Shown piece by piece: positions 8,622 to 16,140 of a DNA stretch of 37,423 nucleotides. A program made the translations under genes and the position numbers. The number at the start of each line of letters is the position of its first letter. Positions within the stretch are counted from its first letter, which is position 1. Below the pieces are notes generated by a model. That model was not told the DNA's origin, searched no databases, and saw only the letters and a program-made list of their open reading frames with translations. Source of the stretch: Armatimonadota bacterium. GTDB taxonomy: Bacteria; Armatimonadota; Zipacnadia; Zipacnadales; FEN-943. Location: assembly GCA_003170595.1 (NCBI GenBank), contig PMZA01000221.1:17828-55250 (forward strand), given 5' to 3'.

Positions 8622-9743
8622 CTACCTCAACCTATCGGCCAGTCGTCTCAGCGTCCGCCGACTGTGGCTGAAAAGCTGCTGATACGCCGCGCAGAAGTAG
8701 CTCGCCGCGGCGACGTCGGGCGACGTGATGAGCCTGTGCTTCTGGCACCCGCCGTGGCACATCGGCAGCCACCGGCACGCACGGCATTGCTCCCCATAGT
8801 CGCTCTTCCGCCCGGCGAATTCCCGGAACGTCGCCGATGCGACAAGCTCGCCCAGCGGCTCCCGCGTGAGGTTGCCGAGCATCCATCGCGGCTCGACCAT
8901 GAAGTCGCACGCGTACACGTCTCCGTTGTGCTCGACCACGACATACGCGCCGCACGTTTCGGCAAAGGTGCACGACGGCGCCGGCTGACCCGCGTACGCC
9001 GATAGCAGTTCGTCGAAGATCCGGATGCCCAGCGGCGGCGGCCACTCGCCCGCCCACAGGTCGAACAGCCGGCACAAGAACTCGCCGTAATCCTCCGGCG
9101 CCACCGAGAACTCCGCCGCGGTCAACGGCTCCGCCCCAGGCTCAACGAGCGGGATGAACTGCAGGTGGCGCAGGTCCTTCGCGAGGAAGAACTCGAACAG
9201 CTCCTCGGGACGTCCGACGCTCTCTCGCGTAACCATGCACAGGACGTTGAATTCGACCCCGCCGCGGCGCAGGGCATCGATCCCCCTCATCACCCGCTCG
9301 AAAGTCGGCGCCCCCGATGCATCCCGCCGATGCAGGTCATGCAGCTCACGCGGCCCATCGAGGCTGACGCCCACGAGGAATTTGTACCGGGCGAAAAACC
9401 GCGCCCACTCGTCGTCCAGGAGCACGCCGTTCGTCTGAAAGCCGTTGCCCACGACCTGCCCCGGCTTGCCGAGACGCTGCTCGAACTCGACGGCCGCGCG
9501 GTAGAAGTCGAGCCCCATCAGCGTGGGCTCGCCCCCTTGCCAGGCGAGGACCGGCCTCGGCCCGGCGAGGCTCATGTACTGCCCCACCACTGCCTCGAGG
9601 ACGGCCTCCGTCATGCGATGGACGGGCGGGCCGTCAGGGTAGAGGACCGCCTTCGGCCGGTAGAAGCAATAGTCGCACGCGAGGTTGCAGTCGGGCCCGG
9701 CCGGTTTGATGAGGATCGAGCTTATCGGCGGGACACTGGGCAT
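8622..9743 (-). CDS. Anaerobic sulfatase-maturating enzyme (radical SAM, SPASM)
   Basis: 373 residues from ATG 9743. The N-terminus ILIKPAGPDCNLACDYCFY is diagnostic: Cys19, Cys23 and Cys26 bind the radical-SAM iron-sulfur cluster. The SPASM auxiliary-cluster cysteines are all present (258, 264, 279, then 320, 323, 329, 333 in a C-x2-C-x5-C-x3-C pattern, and 351). The Asp after Cys279 (YACDFMV) matches the conserved acid of characterised anSMEs. The enzyme oxidises the active-site Cys or Ser of sulfatases to formylglycine in the cytoplasm before export or use. Longer in-frame starts exist up to 9821 but add poorly conserved residues. No SD precedes 9743; a TATGAT box lies only 9 bases upstream. 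The gene converges on the sulfatase, its likely client. Confidence 0.92.
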   Translation of the reverse strand: MPSVPPISSILIKPAGPDCNLACDYCFYRPKAVLYPDGPPVHRMTEAVLEAVVGQYMSLAGPRPVLAWQGGEPTLMGLDFYRAAVEFEQRLGKPGQVVGNGFQTNGVLLDDEWARFFARYKFLVGVSLDGPRELHDLHRRDASGAPTFERVMRGIDALRRGGVEFNVLCMVTRESVGRPEELFEFFLAKDLRHLQFIPLVEPGAEPLTAAEFSVAPEDYGEFLCRLFDLWAGEWPPPLGIRIFDELLSAYAGQPAPSCTFAETCGAYVVVEHNGDVYACDFMVEPRWMLGNLTREPLGELVASATFREFAGRKSDYGEQCRACRWLPMCHGGCQKHRLITSPDVAAASYFCAAYQQLFSHSRRTLRRLADRLR

Positions 9744-9752
9744 GGCCCGCCC

Positions 9753-9758
9753 ATCATA
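9753..9758 (-). promoter_or_regulatory. Possible -10 box for the maturase gene
   Basis: Read on the minus strand this is TATGAT, one mismatch from the consensus TATAAT. It is 9 nt from ATG 9743, so a transcript from it would be leaderless or nearly so, which would fit the lack of an SD. The -35 region is weak (TTCCTC, 18 nt away). Confidence 0.3.
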
Positions 9759-9844
9759 CCGCACCCGCCATCGCCCGAGGAAACCGGCGGCGAGGGACGA
9801 ACACACCCTCGTCGCACTCACCCTCCGCCTCGAGGAGAACGAGC

Positions 9845-12421
9845 ATGTTGCATGTCGCCGTCCTAGCGCTGTTGGCCTCGATCCCGCAGTCGCCGCTGCC
9901 CTACCGGAATGCCTCGCTGCCTATCGAGGTCCGTGTGGAGGACTTGCTCTCCCGCATGACCCTCGCGGAGAAGCTGAACCAGATACGCTCGGACGACAAC
10001 GTCTCCGTCTGGAGGCCCGCCGCTGAGACCACCGGCTGGGGCGAGATCTTCGACCTCCTCCGTCCCCTGTCGCCCTTCGACGCGGCCTTGAAGGCTAACG
10101 AGGTGCAGCGACTGGCACTGACGGGACGCCTGGGCATCCCCATCATCATCCGCGACGAGGCCCTGCACGGATTGGTAGGCAATGGTCCCACCAGCTTCCC
10201 GCAGTCCATCGCCCTGGCCGCCACCTGGGACCCCGCCCTCGTGGGTCGCGCAGCCGGAGCCATCGCCAGTGAGGCCCACGCGCGAGGTGTGCGCCGCGTC
10301 CTCTCGCCCGTCATCAACCTCTCCCGCGACGCCCGCTGGGGACGCACGGAGGAGACCTACGGCGAGGATCCCTACCTGAGTTCGCGCATGGCGGCGGCCT
10401 ACGTGAAGGCCTTCGAGGACCTCGGCGTCGCGACGACACCCAAGCACTTCGTCGCCAACTACGGCGACGGCGGCCGCGACAGCCACGCCATACACATGAC
10501 CGAGCAGTTCCTCCGCGAGACTTACCTCGCCCCCTTCGAGGCAGCCGTGCGCGAGGGCGGCGCCCGCTCGATCATGACTGCCTACAACTCTCTCGACGGT
10601 GTGGCCTGCTCGGCGAACCACTGGCTTTGCACCGATCTGCTCAAGAACGAGTGGGGCTTCCGCGGTGTGGTGGGTTCGGACTACGGCGCGGCCGAGGGCA
10701 CGCTCGGGTCGCATCACAACGTCGCCGATGAAGAGCACGCAGCCGCGGCTGACATGAACGGCGGCCTCGACATCGAGTGGCCCAACATCGGCCTCTGGGG
10801 CAAGCCCCTCGAGCAAGGGGTGAAGGACGGCCTGGTCTCCCAGGCGCGCATCGATGAGGCCTGCCGCCGGATGCTGCGCAACAAGTTCGAGCTGGGCCTC
10901 TTCGACCACCCCTTCGTCGACCCTAACGAGGCCGACCGCGTGGTCCAGAGCAAGGATCATCGCGCCCTGGCTCTCGAGTCCGCCCGCGAGGCGATCGTTC
11001 TCCTCCGCAACCGAGGGAACACGCTGCCTCTTCGCAAGGACCTCTCGTCCATCGCGGTCATCGGCCAGAACGCCTCCGGCGGCATGCCTCTCGGTGGCTA
11101 CAGCGGCTGGGGTCAGCCCACCGTCTCCGTGGTCGACGGCATCAAGGCGAAGCTCGGCGACAGCGTGAAGGTCAACTGGGTGAGCGGCAGCCAGTACGGT
11201 GAGCCGCCCTCGGTGCCGATCATCCCGGACTACTGTTTCTCCGATCTCAAGGGCGAGTACTTCGCCAACCGCGACATGTCTGGGACGCCGGTCCGCACCC
11301 GCGACGATGAGCGCATCGACTTCGACTGGAGCAGCAAGGCCCCGGCCTCGGACGTTCCCCGCACCAACTTTTCCGCGCGCTGGACGGGCAAGCTAACCGC
11401 GCCCGAGAGCGGCGAGTACGTGCTCGCCGTGACCTCCGACGATGGCGTCCGCGTGTGGCTCGACGGCGACGTCGTCCTCGAGAACTGGACGATCCATCCG
11501 CCGACCACCGACCGTGTCCGGCTCCAGGTGCACAAGGGCCGCCCCATGGATCTTCGCGTCGACTACTACCAGGCCGAGGGCCTCGCCGTCCTGCAGATGG
11601 CCTGGGGGCCGACGAGCATGCCCAACCAGGGCATCCAGGATGCGGTGCGCCTTGCCCGAGAGTCCGATGTCACCATCGTTGTCGCAGGCATCGAGGAGGG
11701 TGAGGGACGCGACCGTGCCTTCCTCGATCTCCCCGGCAATCAGGAGGAACTGATCAGTTCCGTCGCCGCCACGGGCACGCCCACGGTCGTCCTGCTCATC
11801 GCCGGCGCGCCGGTCACGATGCGATCGTGGCTCACCAAGGTCGACGCCGTCGTTGACGCCTGGTACCCCGGCCAGGAGGGCGGCACAGCCGTCGCCGACG
11901 TCCTCTTCGGCGACGTCAACCCGAGTGGCAGGCTGCCCATCACCTTCCCGCTCAGCGTCGGCCAGTGCCCGACCTACTACAACCTCGAACCCTCGGGCCG
12001 CGGCTATGACTACGTGGACCTCACCGGTCAGCCCCAATTCGCCTTCGGCTTCGGCCTCAGCTACACGACCTTCGAGTACTCGAACCTGAAGATCACGCCG
12101 GCGAAAGCAGCGCCCGGCGCTCTCATCACCATCTCCTTCGACCTGAAGAACGCCGGCCCGGTGCCGGGGTGCGAGGTGCCCCAGCTTTACATCCACGACC
12201 TCGTCGCCTCGATGGTGCGGCCCATGAAGGAACTCAAGGACTTCACTCGGGTGAGCCTCGATCCCGGTGAGAAGAAAACCGTCACCTTCCACCTGCCGCA
12301 GGATCGCCTGGCCTTCTGGAATGCCCGGATGCGGAAGGTCGTCGAGCCGGGTCAGTTCGACGTCATGATCGGCGCGTCGGCGAGCGATCTCCGCCTGACC
12401 GGCTCCTTCTGGGTGCAGTGA
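9845..12421 (+). CDS. GH3 beta-glycosidase with PA14 insert and fibronectin III-like C-terminus
   Basis: 858 residues from ATG 9845, with GAGGAG at 9832-9837 seven bases upstream. A short hydrophobic leader (MLHVAVLALLASIP) suggests export. Domains in order are a GH3 barrel (about 25-350), GH3 alpha/beta sandwich halves (about 375-450 and 595-735), a PA14 domain between those halves (about 463-590, EYFANRDMSG to AWGP), and a fibronectin III-like domain (about 765-850). Asp279 in VVGSDYGA is the expected nucleophile, and the EEGEGRDR stretch near 617-624 supplies the acid/base Glu. KHFVANYG carries the Lys-His substrate-binding pair. The architecture matches known PA14-containing GH3 beta-glucosidases; xylosidase or other beta-glycosidase activity is also possible. 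It heads the plus-strand run that follows the divergent maturase gene. Confidence 0.92.
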   Translation: MLHVAVLALLASIPQSPLPYRNASLPIEVRVEDLLSRMTLAEKLNQIRSDDNVSVWRPAAETTGWGEIFDLLRPLSPFDAALKANEVQRLALTGRLGIPIIIRDEALHGLVGNGPTSFPQSIALAATWDPALVGRAAGAIASEAHARGVRRVLSPVINLSRDARWGRTEETYGEDPYLSSRMAAAYVKAFEDLGVATTPKHFVANYGDGGRDSHAIHMTEQFLRETYLAPFEAAVREGGARSIMTAYNSLDGVACSANHWLCTDLLKNEWGFRGVVGSDYGAAEGTLGSHHNVADEEHAAAADMNGGLDIEWPNIGLWGKPLEQGVKDGLVSQARIDEACRRMLRNKFELGLFDHPFVDPNEADRVVQSKDHRALALESAREAIVLLRNRGNTLPLRKDLSSIAVIGQNASGGMPLGGYSGWGQPTVSVVDGIKAKLGDSVKVNWVSGSQYGEPPSVPIIPDYCFSDLKGEYFANRDMSGTPVRTRDDERIDFDWSSKAPASDVPRTNFSARWTGKLTAPESGEYVLAVTSDDGVRVWLDGDVVLENWTIHPPTTDRVRLQVHKGRPMDLRVDYYQAEGLAVLQMAWGPTSMPNQGIQDAVRLARESDVTIVVAGIEEGEGRDRAFLDLPGNQEELISSVAATGTPTVVLLIAGAPVTMRSWLTKVDAVVDAWYPGQEGGTAVADVLFGDVNPSGRLPITFPLSVGQCPTYYNLEPSGRGYDYVDLTGQPQFAFGFGLSYTTFEYSNLKITPAKAAPGALITISFDLKNAGPVPGCEVPQLYIHDLVASMVRPMKELKDFTRVSLDPGEKKTVTFHLPQDRLAFWNARMRKVVEPGQFDVMIGASASDLRLTGSFWVQ

Positions 12422-12447
12422 CGTCCCGCAGGCTCTGGAGGTTTCGC

Positions 12448-15400
12448 ATGTCCCGATCGCATCGCCTTGCCCTGCTTGCCCTGACTCTGCCGGTCGTGTT
12501 CGCCGGCGCATCCCTGGGAGGGTCTGCCATGGCGGCGCCAACCGTCGACTATTTGTCCGACCCCGGCTTCGACCGCATCCTCATGTCCACGCAGGGCTTT
12601 GGCGTGCTCGGCATCGACGTCTGCGCCCACATGCCGACCCAGACCCCGCTGCATCTTCGCATCAAGGGCGTCGACTACGCCCGCGGACTCGGCCACCATG
12701 CGCCCGGCCAGATCCTCGTCGACCTCGCCGGCGGCTACGACCGCTTCGAGGCCGAGGTCGGCGTTCAGGAGCAGGGCAGCAACATCGGCACCGTCGTCTT
12801 CCATGTCTTCGTCGACGACGTCCTCCGCTTCGACAGCGGCGTGATGCACGAGGCCGACGCCGCCAAGAAGGTCTCCGTCGATGTCCGCGGCGCCTCGGAG
12901 TTGCGCCTCGAGGTCACCGACGCCGGCGATGGCATCACCTGCGACTGCGCCGACTGGGCCAGCGCCCGCCTGATCCGCGCCGCGGGGAAGACTCCGGGCC
13001 ACAGCGTCGAGACCTTCGACGCCGGCCTTTTTGCCACCGTCGTCACCTGCGACCCGGCCCGCCTCGACGGCGCCCGTGCCGACCGCGTGCACGAGTTCCA
13101 GCCCGCCGATGTCTTCCTTGAGACCCCTGCCGCACGCACCTCAACCGGCGACGTTCAGGTCCCCATCTACGCCGACAAGACCGGCTGCGTCGGCCTGCGC
13201 TGGGCCGAGCGTCGCATGATCACTCGCGCAGAACTCGTCCTCGCCCCGGGCCAGGCGGCGCCCGATGCGACCAAGGCTCGCGTCGAGTTCTGGTCCGGCG
13301 AGTCCATCTGGCAGGGCGCGTGGAAGGCTGTCCCGGCCCCCGTGCAGGTCCACGACGGCGAATGGACGGTCGCGATGGAGTCCCGCACCCTCCCCGAGCT
13401 TCGCAGCGGTACGTGGAAGATCCGCTGGGTCATCCCCGGCGCGCAGGAGGGGCTGGTCGTACGCGAGCTTAAAGCCTTCACTCGCGCTCGCACGGACGAC
13501 CTCGCCCTTCGCCTCGACACCGAGGGCCTTCCTCACGGCACGATGGCTCACGTCAGCGGGTACAACGGCTGGCTGCTGCGCGATCACACCGGCCCGGCCG
13601 AGCTTGCCCTCGACTGGGATGCGTCCCATCCGCTCGACGTCACCGTCCGCCACACCCGCTCGCGTCTGTGGAAGTCCGACGCCACCCTCCTGCGCTTCAC
13701 CGTCCCCGGTCGGCCCGCTTTCTCGGTGGCCGTCGACGACCTGCTCAATAGCCCCTGCGTCTACGTCAAACCCGCCGGCGTGTTCCTCACCCGCGCCGAC
13801 ACGGGCCTCAACCTGACCGCCTGGAAGCGCAAGATCGTAGGCCGCGAGACGGTGCTCGAGCGCGTGCGCCGCATGCCCGACCAGACCTTCGCGCAGGCCT
13901 GGGCGCACGTCCACAACTCCGTCCAGCGCAACGGCCCGGTCATGCTTTCCCTCGCCTGCGACAACCGCAAGTTCATCGTCGGCCGCGAGGGCGCCATCGA
14001 TTTCAGCACCGTCCCCAACGTGCCCGACCCGCTGCTTTACTACCCGCTCGAGTACCCCTGCCAGGTGCGCCCGGTCTTCGGCGGCGGCGGCGCCCAGGAG
14101 ATCACGCGCCATCTCGACGGCGACTGGCTGCCCATCGTGGTCAACGCCGTGACTGACGGCGGCGTGGCGTATAGCCAGCGATCCTTCGTCGCCCCGATCG
14201 GTGAGACCAATGCGTCTGGAATGTTCCCAAGAGCCATGTTCGTCACCGAATTCACTCAACACAACCCTCAGAAAACCTCCGCTGAGGCCCGTTTGACCCT
14301 AGGTTTTGCCCCGTCTATCGTCAGTTTGGTGCACGTTGGGCGACGAATCGTGGCGACCAGCGGCGGTCAGGTGCTTGCGGTGGTCGATGCCGGCGAGGCC
14401 CCCGGGCTGATACTGACGGCTACGGAATCCACCATTACGTTGAGCGGGCCTCTCGCCCCTGGCACCACGACCCGGTGTGTTATGTATCTGCCAGCCTGGT
14501 TCGTCGCACCGGCCGATCAGTCCCAACTCGACGGTTGGGATCACCTCCTCGATGCCACCCGCCAGTACTGGCAGCGCATGCTGTCAACGACCACCCAGAT
14601 CGACGTCCCCGACGCCCTGCTCACCGACACCATCCGCGCCTCTCAGGTCCACTGCCTCATCGCCGCACGCAGTGAAGCCGGCGGCGCGCGCGTGGCCCCG
14701 TGGATCGCCTCCAACACCTACGGCCCCCTCGAGAGCGAAGCCAACACGATCGTCTCAGGCATGGACCTCCTCGGCCATCGCGACTTCGCGCGGCGCTGCC
14801 TCGACTTCTACATCCATCGCTATGCGCCCGAGGGTTATCTGACCACCGGCTACACTCTCATCGGCACGGGCTGGCACCTCGGCTCCCTCGGCGAGTACTA
14901 CGACCTCACCCGCGACGACGCCTGGATGCGCACCGTCGCTCCCGACGTCGACCGCGCCTGCCGGTGGATCACCCGCCAGCGCGCGATGACCCTCCGCACC
15001 GGCCCGGACGGCGAGAAGTTTCTAGGCTATGGCCTTGTGCCGCCCGGTGTCACGGCCGACTGGGGCGTCTATTCCTATCGCCATTTCAACCAGGGGCACT
15101 ACTGCAACGGCCTCCGTGCCGCCGCCACTGCGCTCGCTGCGGTCGGCTATCCCGGCGCGAACGACCTCGTCGCCACCGCCGAGGATTACCGCCGCGACAT
15201 CGTCGGCGCCTACACGGCTACCCAGGCTCTCGCCGCCGCGCTTCCGCTGCAGGATGGCACCTGGGTCCCGGGCTCGCCCTCCACGGTCGAGTCCTTCGGC
15301 CTCCTCAAGGACGTCTACCCCGGCGAGGACGGCAACCGCAGTTGGGCCTACGACGTCGAGATCGGCTCCCACCAGCTCACCGCCCAGCACATCCTCGACC

Positions 15401-16068
15401 CGGCCAGCAAGCAGGCCGCCTGGATGATGGACCAGCTTGAGGACGGCTGGCTCCTCGACACGGGCATGGGTGACTACGCGGCGGAGAAGAACCACGCCGA
15501 CTGGTTCAACCTCGGCGGCTTCGCGAAGGTCCAGCCCTACTACGGCCGGTTCTGCGAGGACTACGCCCTGCGCGACGACGTGAAGCCCTTCGTGCGGTCC
15601 TACTTCAACGCGATCCCCAGCCTCCTCAACCCCGAGATCCTCACCTTCTGGGAGCACTTCCACAATCAGGGCGCATGGTGCAAGACGCACGAGACCGGCG
15701 AGTTCCTGCGCCAGACGCGCGAGATGTTCGTGATGGAGCGCGGGCAGGAGCTGTGGCTGGCGCCCTTCGCTACCAACGTCTGGATGGCCGACGGCAAGCG
15801 CGTCTCGGTGCGCAACGCCCCCACGCACTTCGGCCCGGTCAGCTACGAGATCGTCTCTCACGTCGCCACCGGCTACATCGAGGCCACCATCGATCCGCCC
15901 ACCCGCTACGCCCCGTCGGCGCTGGTAATCCGCCTGCGCCATCCCGAGGGCAAGCCGATGCGCAAGGTCACGGTCAACGGCCAGGCACACACCGACTTCG
16001 ACGCGGAGCGCGAGATCGTCCGCCTCAAGCCCACCACCGACCGCCTTGTCATCCGAGCCGAATACTGA
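12448..16068 (+). CDS. Secreted NPCBM - six-hairpin (alpha/alpha-toroid) glycosidase-like protein
   Basis: The frame opens at 12418, but GGAGG at 12437-12441 sits 6 nt before ATG 12448, giving 1206 residues with a signal peptide (ending SAMAA). Residues 35-170 form an NPCBM domain (VLGIDVCAHMP, YARGLGHHAPGQI, FEAEVGVQEQ, LRLEVTDAGDG). A long beta-rich middle follows. From about 700 to 1080 the sequence looks like an alpha/alpha-toroid: PLESEANTIVSGMDLLGHRDFARRCLDFYI, GYTLIGTGWHLGSLGEYYDLTRDDAWM and similar helices, as in GH78, GH63 or GH95-like enzymes. A C-terminal beta-sandwich (about 1085-1206, MRKVTVNG) is usual for rhamnosidase-like proteins. I cannot assign a GH family or catalytic residues with certainty. 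The start is 27 nt after the GH3 stop, which suggests one transcript. Confidence 0.7.
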   Translation: MSRSHRLALLALTLPVVFAGASLGGSAMAAPTVDYLSDPGFDRILMSTQGFGVLGIDVCAHMPTQTPLHLRIKGVDYARGLGHHAPGQILVDLAGGYDRFEAEVGVQEQGSNIGTVVFHVFVDDVLRFDSGVMHEADAAKKVSVDVRGASELRLEVTDAGDGITCDCADWASARLIRAAGKTPGHSVETFDAGLFATVVTCDPARLDGARADRVHEFQPADVFLETPAARTSTGDVQVPIYADKTGCVGLRWAERRMITRAELVLAPGQAAPDATKARVEFWSGESIWQGAWKAVPAPVQVHDGEWTVAMESRTLPELRSGTWKIRWVIPGAQEGLVVRELKAFTRARTDDLALRLDTEGLPHGTMAHVSGYNGWLLRDHTGPAELALDWDASHPLDVTVRHTRSRLWKSDATLLRFTVPGRPAFSVAVDDLLNSPCVYVKPAGVFLTRADTGLNLTAWKRKIVGRETVLERVRRMPDQTFAQAWAHVHNSVQRNGPVMLSLACDNRKFIVGREGAIDFSTVPNVPDPLLYYPLEYPCQVRPVFGGGGAQEITRHLDGDWLPIVVNAVTDGGVAYSQRSFVAPIGETNASGMFPRAMFVTEFTQHNPQKTSAEARLTLGFAPSIVSLVHVGRRIVATSGGQVLAVVDAGEAPGLILTATESTITLSGPLAPGTTTRCVMYLPAWFVAPADQSQLDGWDHLLDATRQYWQRMLSTTTQIDVPDALLTDTIRASQVHCLIAARSEAGGARVAPWIASNTYGPLESEANTIVSGMDLLGHRDFARRCLDFYIHRYAPEGYLTTGYTLIGTGWHLGSLGEYYDLTRDDAWMRTVAPDVDRACRWITRQRAMTLRTGPDGEKFLGYGLVPPGVTADWGVYSYRHFNQGHYCNGLRAAATALAAVGYPGANDLVATAEDYRRDIVGAYTATQALAAALPLQDGTWVPGSPSTVESFGLLKDVYPGEDGNRSWAYDVEIGSHQLTAQHILDPASKQAAWMMDQLEDGWLLDTGMGDYAAEKNHADWFNLGGFAKVQPYYGRFCEDYALRDDVKPFVRSYFNAIPSLLNPEILTFWEHFHNQGAWCKTHETGEFLRQTREMFVMERGQELWLAPFATNVWMADGKRVSVRNAPTHFGPVSYEIVSHVATGYIEATIDPPTRYAPSALVIRLRHPEGKPMRKVTVNGQAHTDFDAEREIVRLKPTTDRLVIRAEY

Positions 16069-16086
16069 TCGCGCATTTGACTTACC

Positions 16087-16122
16087 GCTTTCTGTAGGGC
16101 GGGGATTTACTCCCCGCCGCCG
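16087..16122 (+). repeat. Palindromic repeat, A/T-arm variant
   Basis: GCTTTC-TGTAG then stem GGCGGGGA (16098-16105), loop TTTAC, stem TCCCCGCC (16111-16118). The last arm base has changed on both sides (C-G to A-T) compared with the 8580 copy, so pairing is kept. TGTAG begins 24 nt after the stop at 16068, and the hairpin ends 6 nt before the AGGAGA ribosome-binding site of the next gene. Confidence 0.8.
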
Positions 16123-16140
16123 ATAGGAGATTCGCCACCA

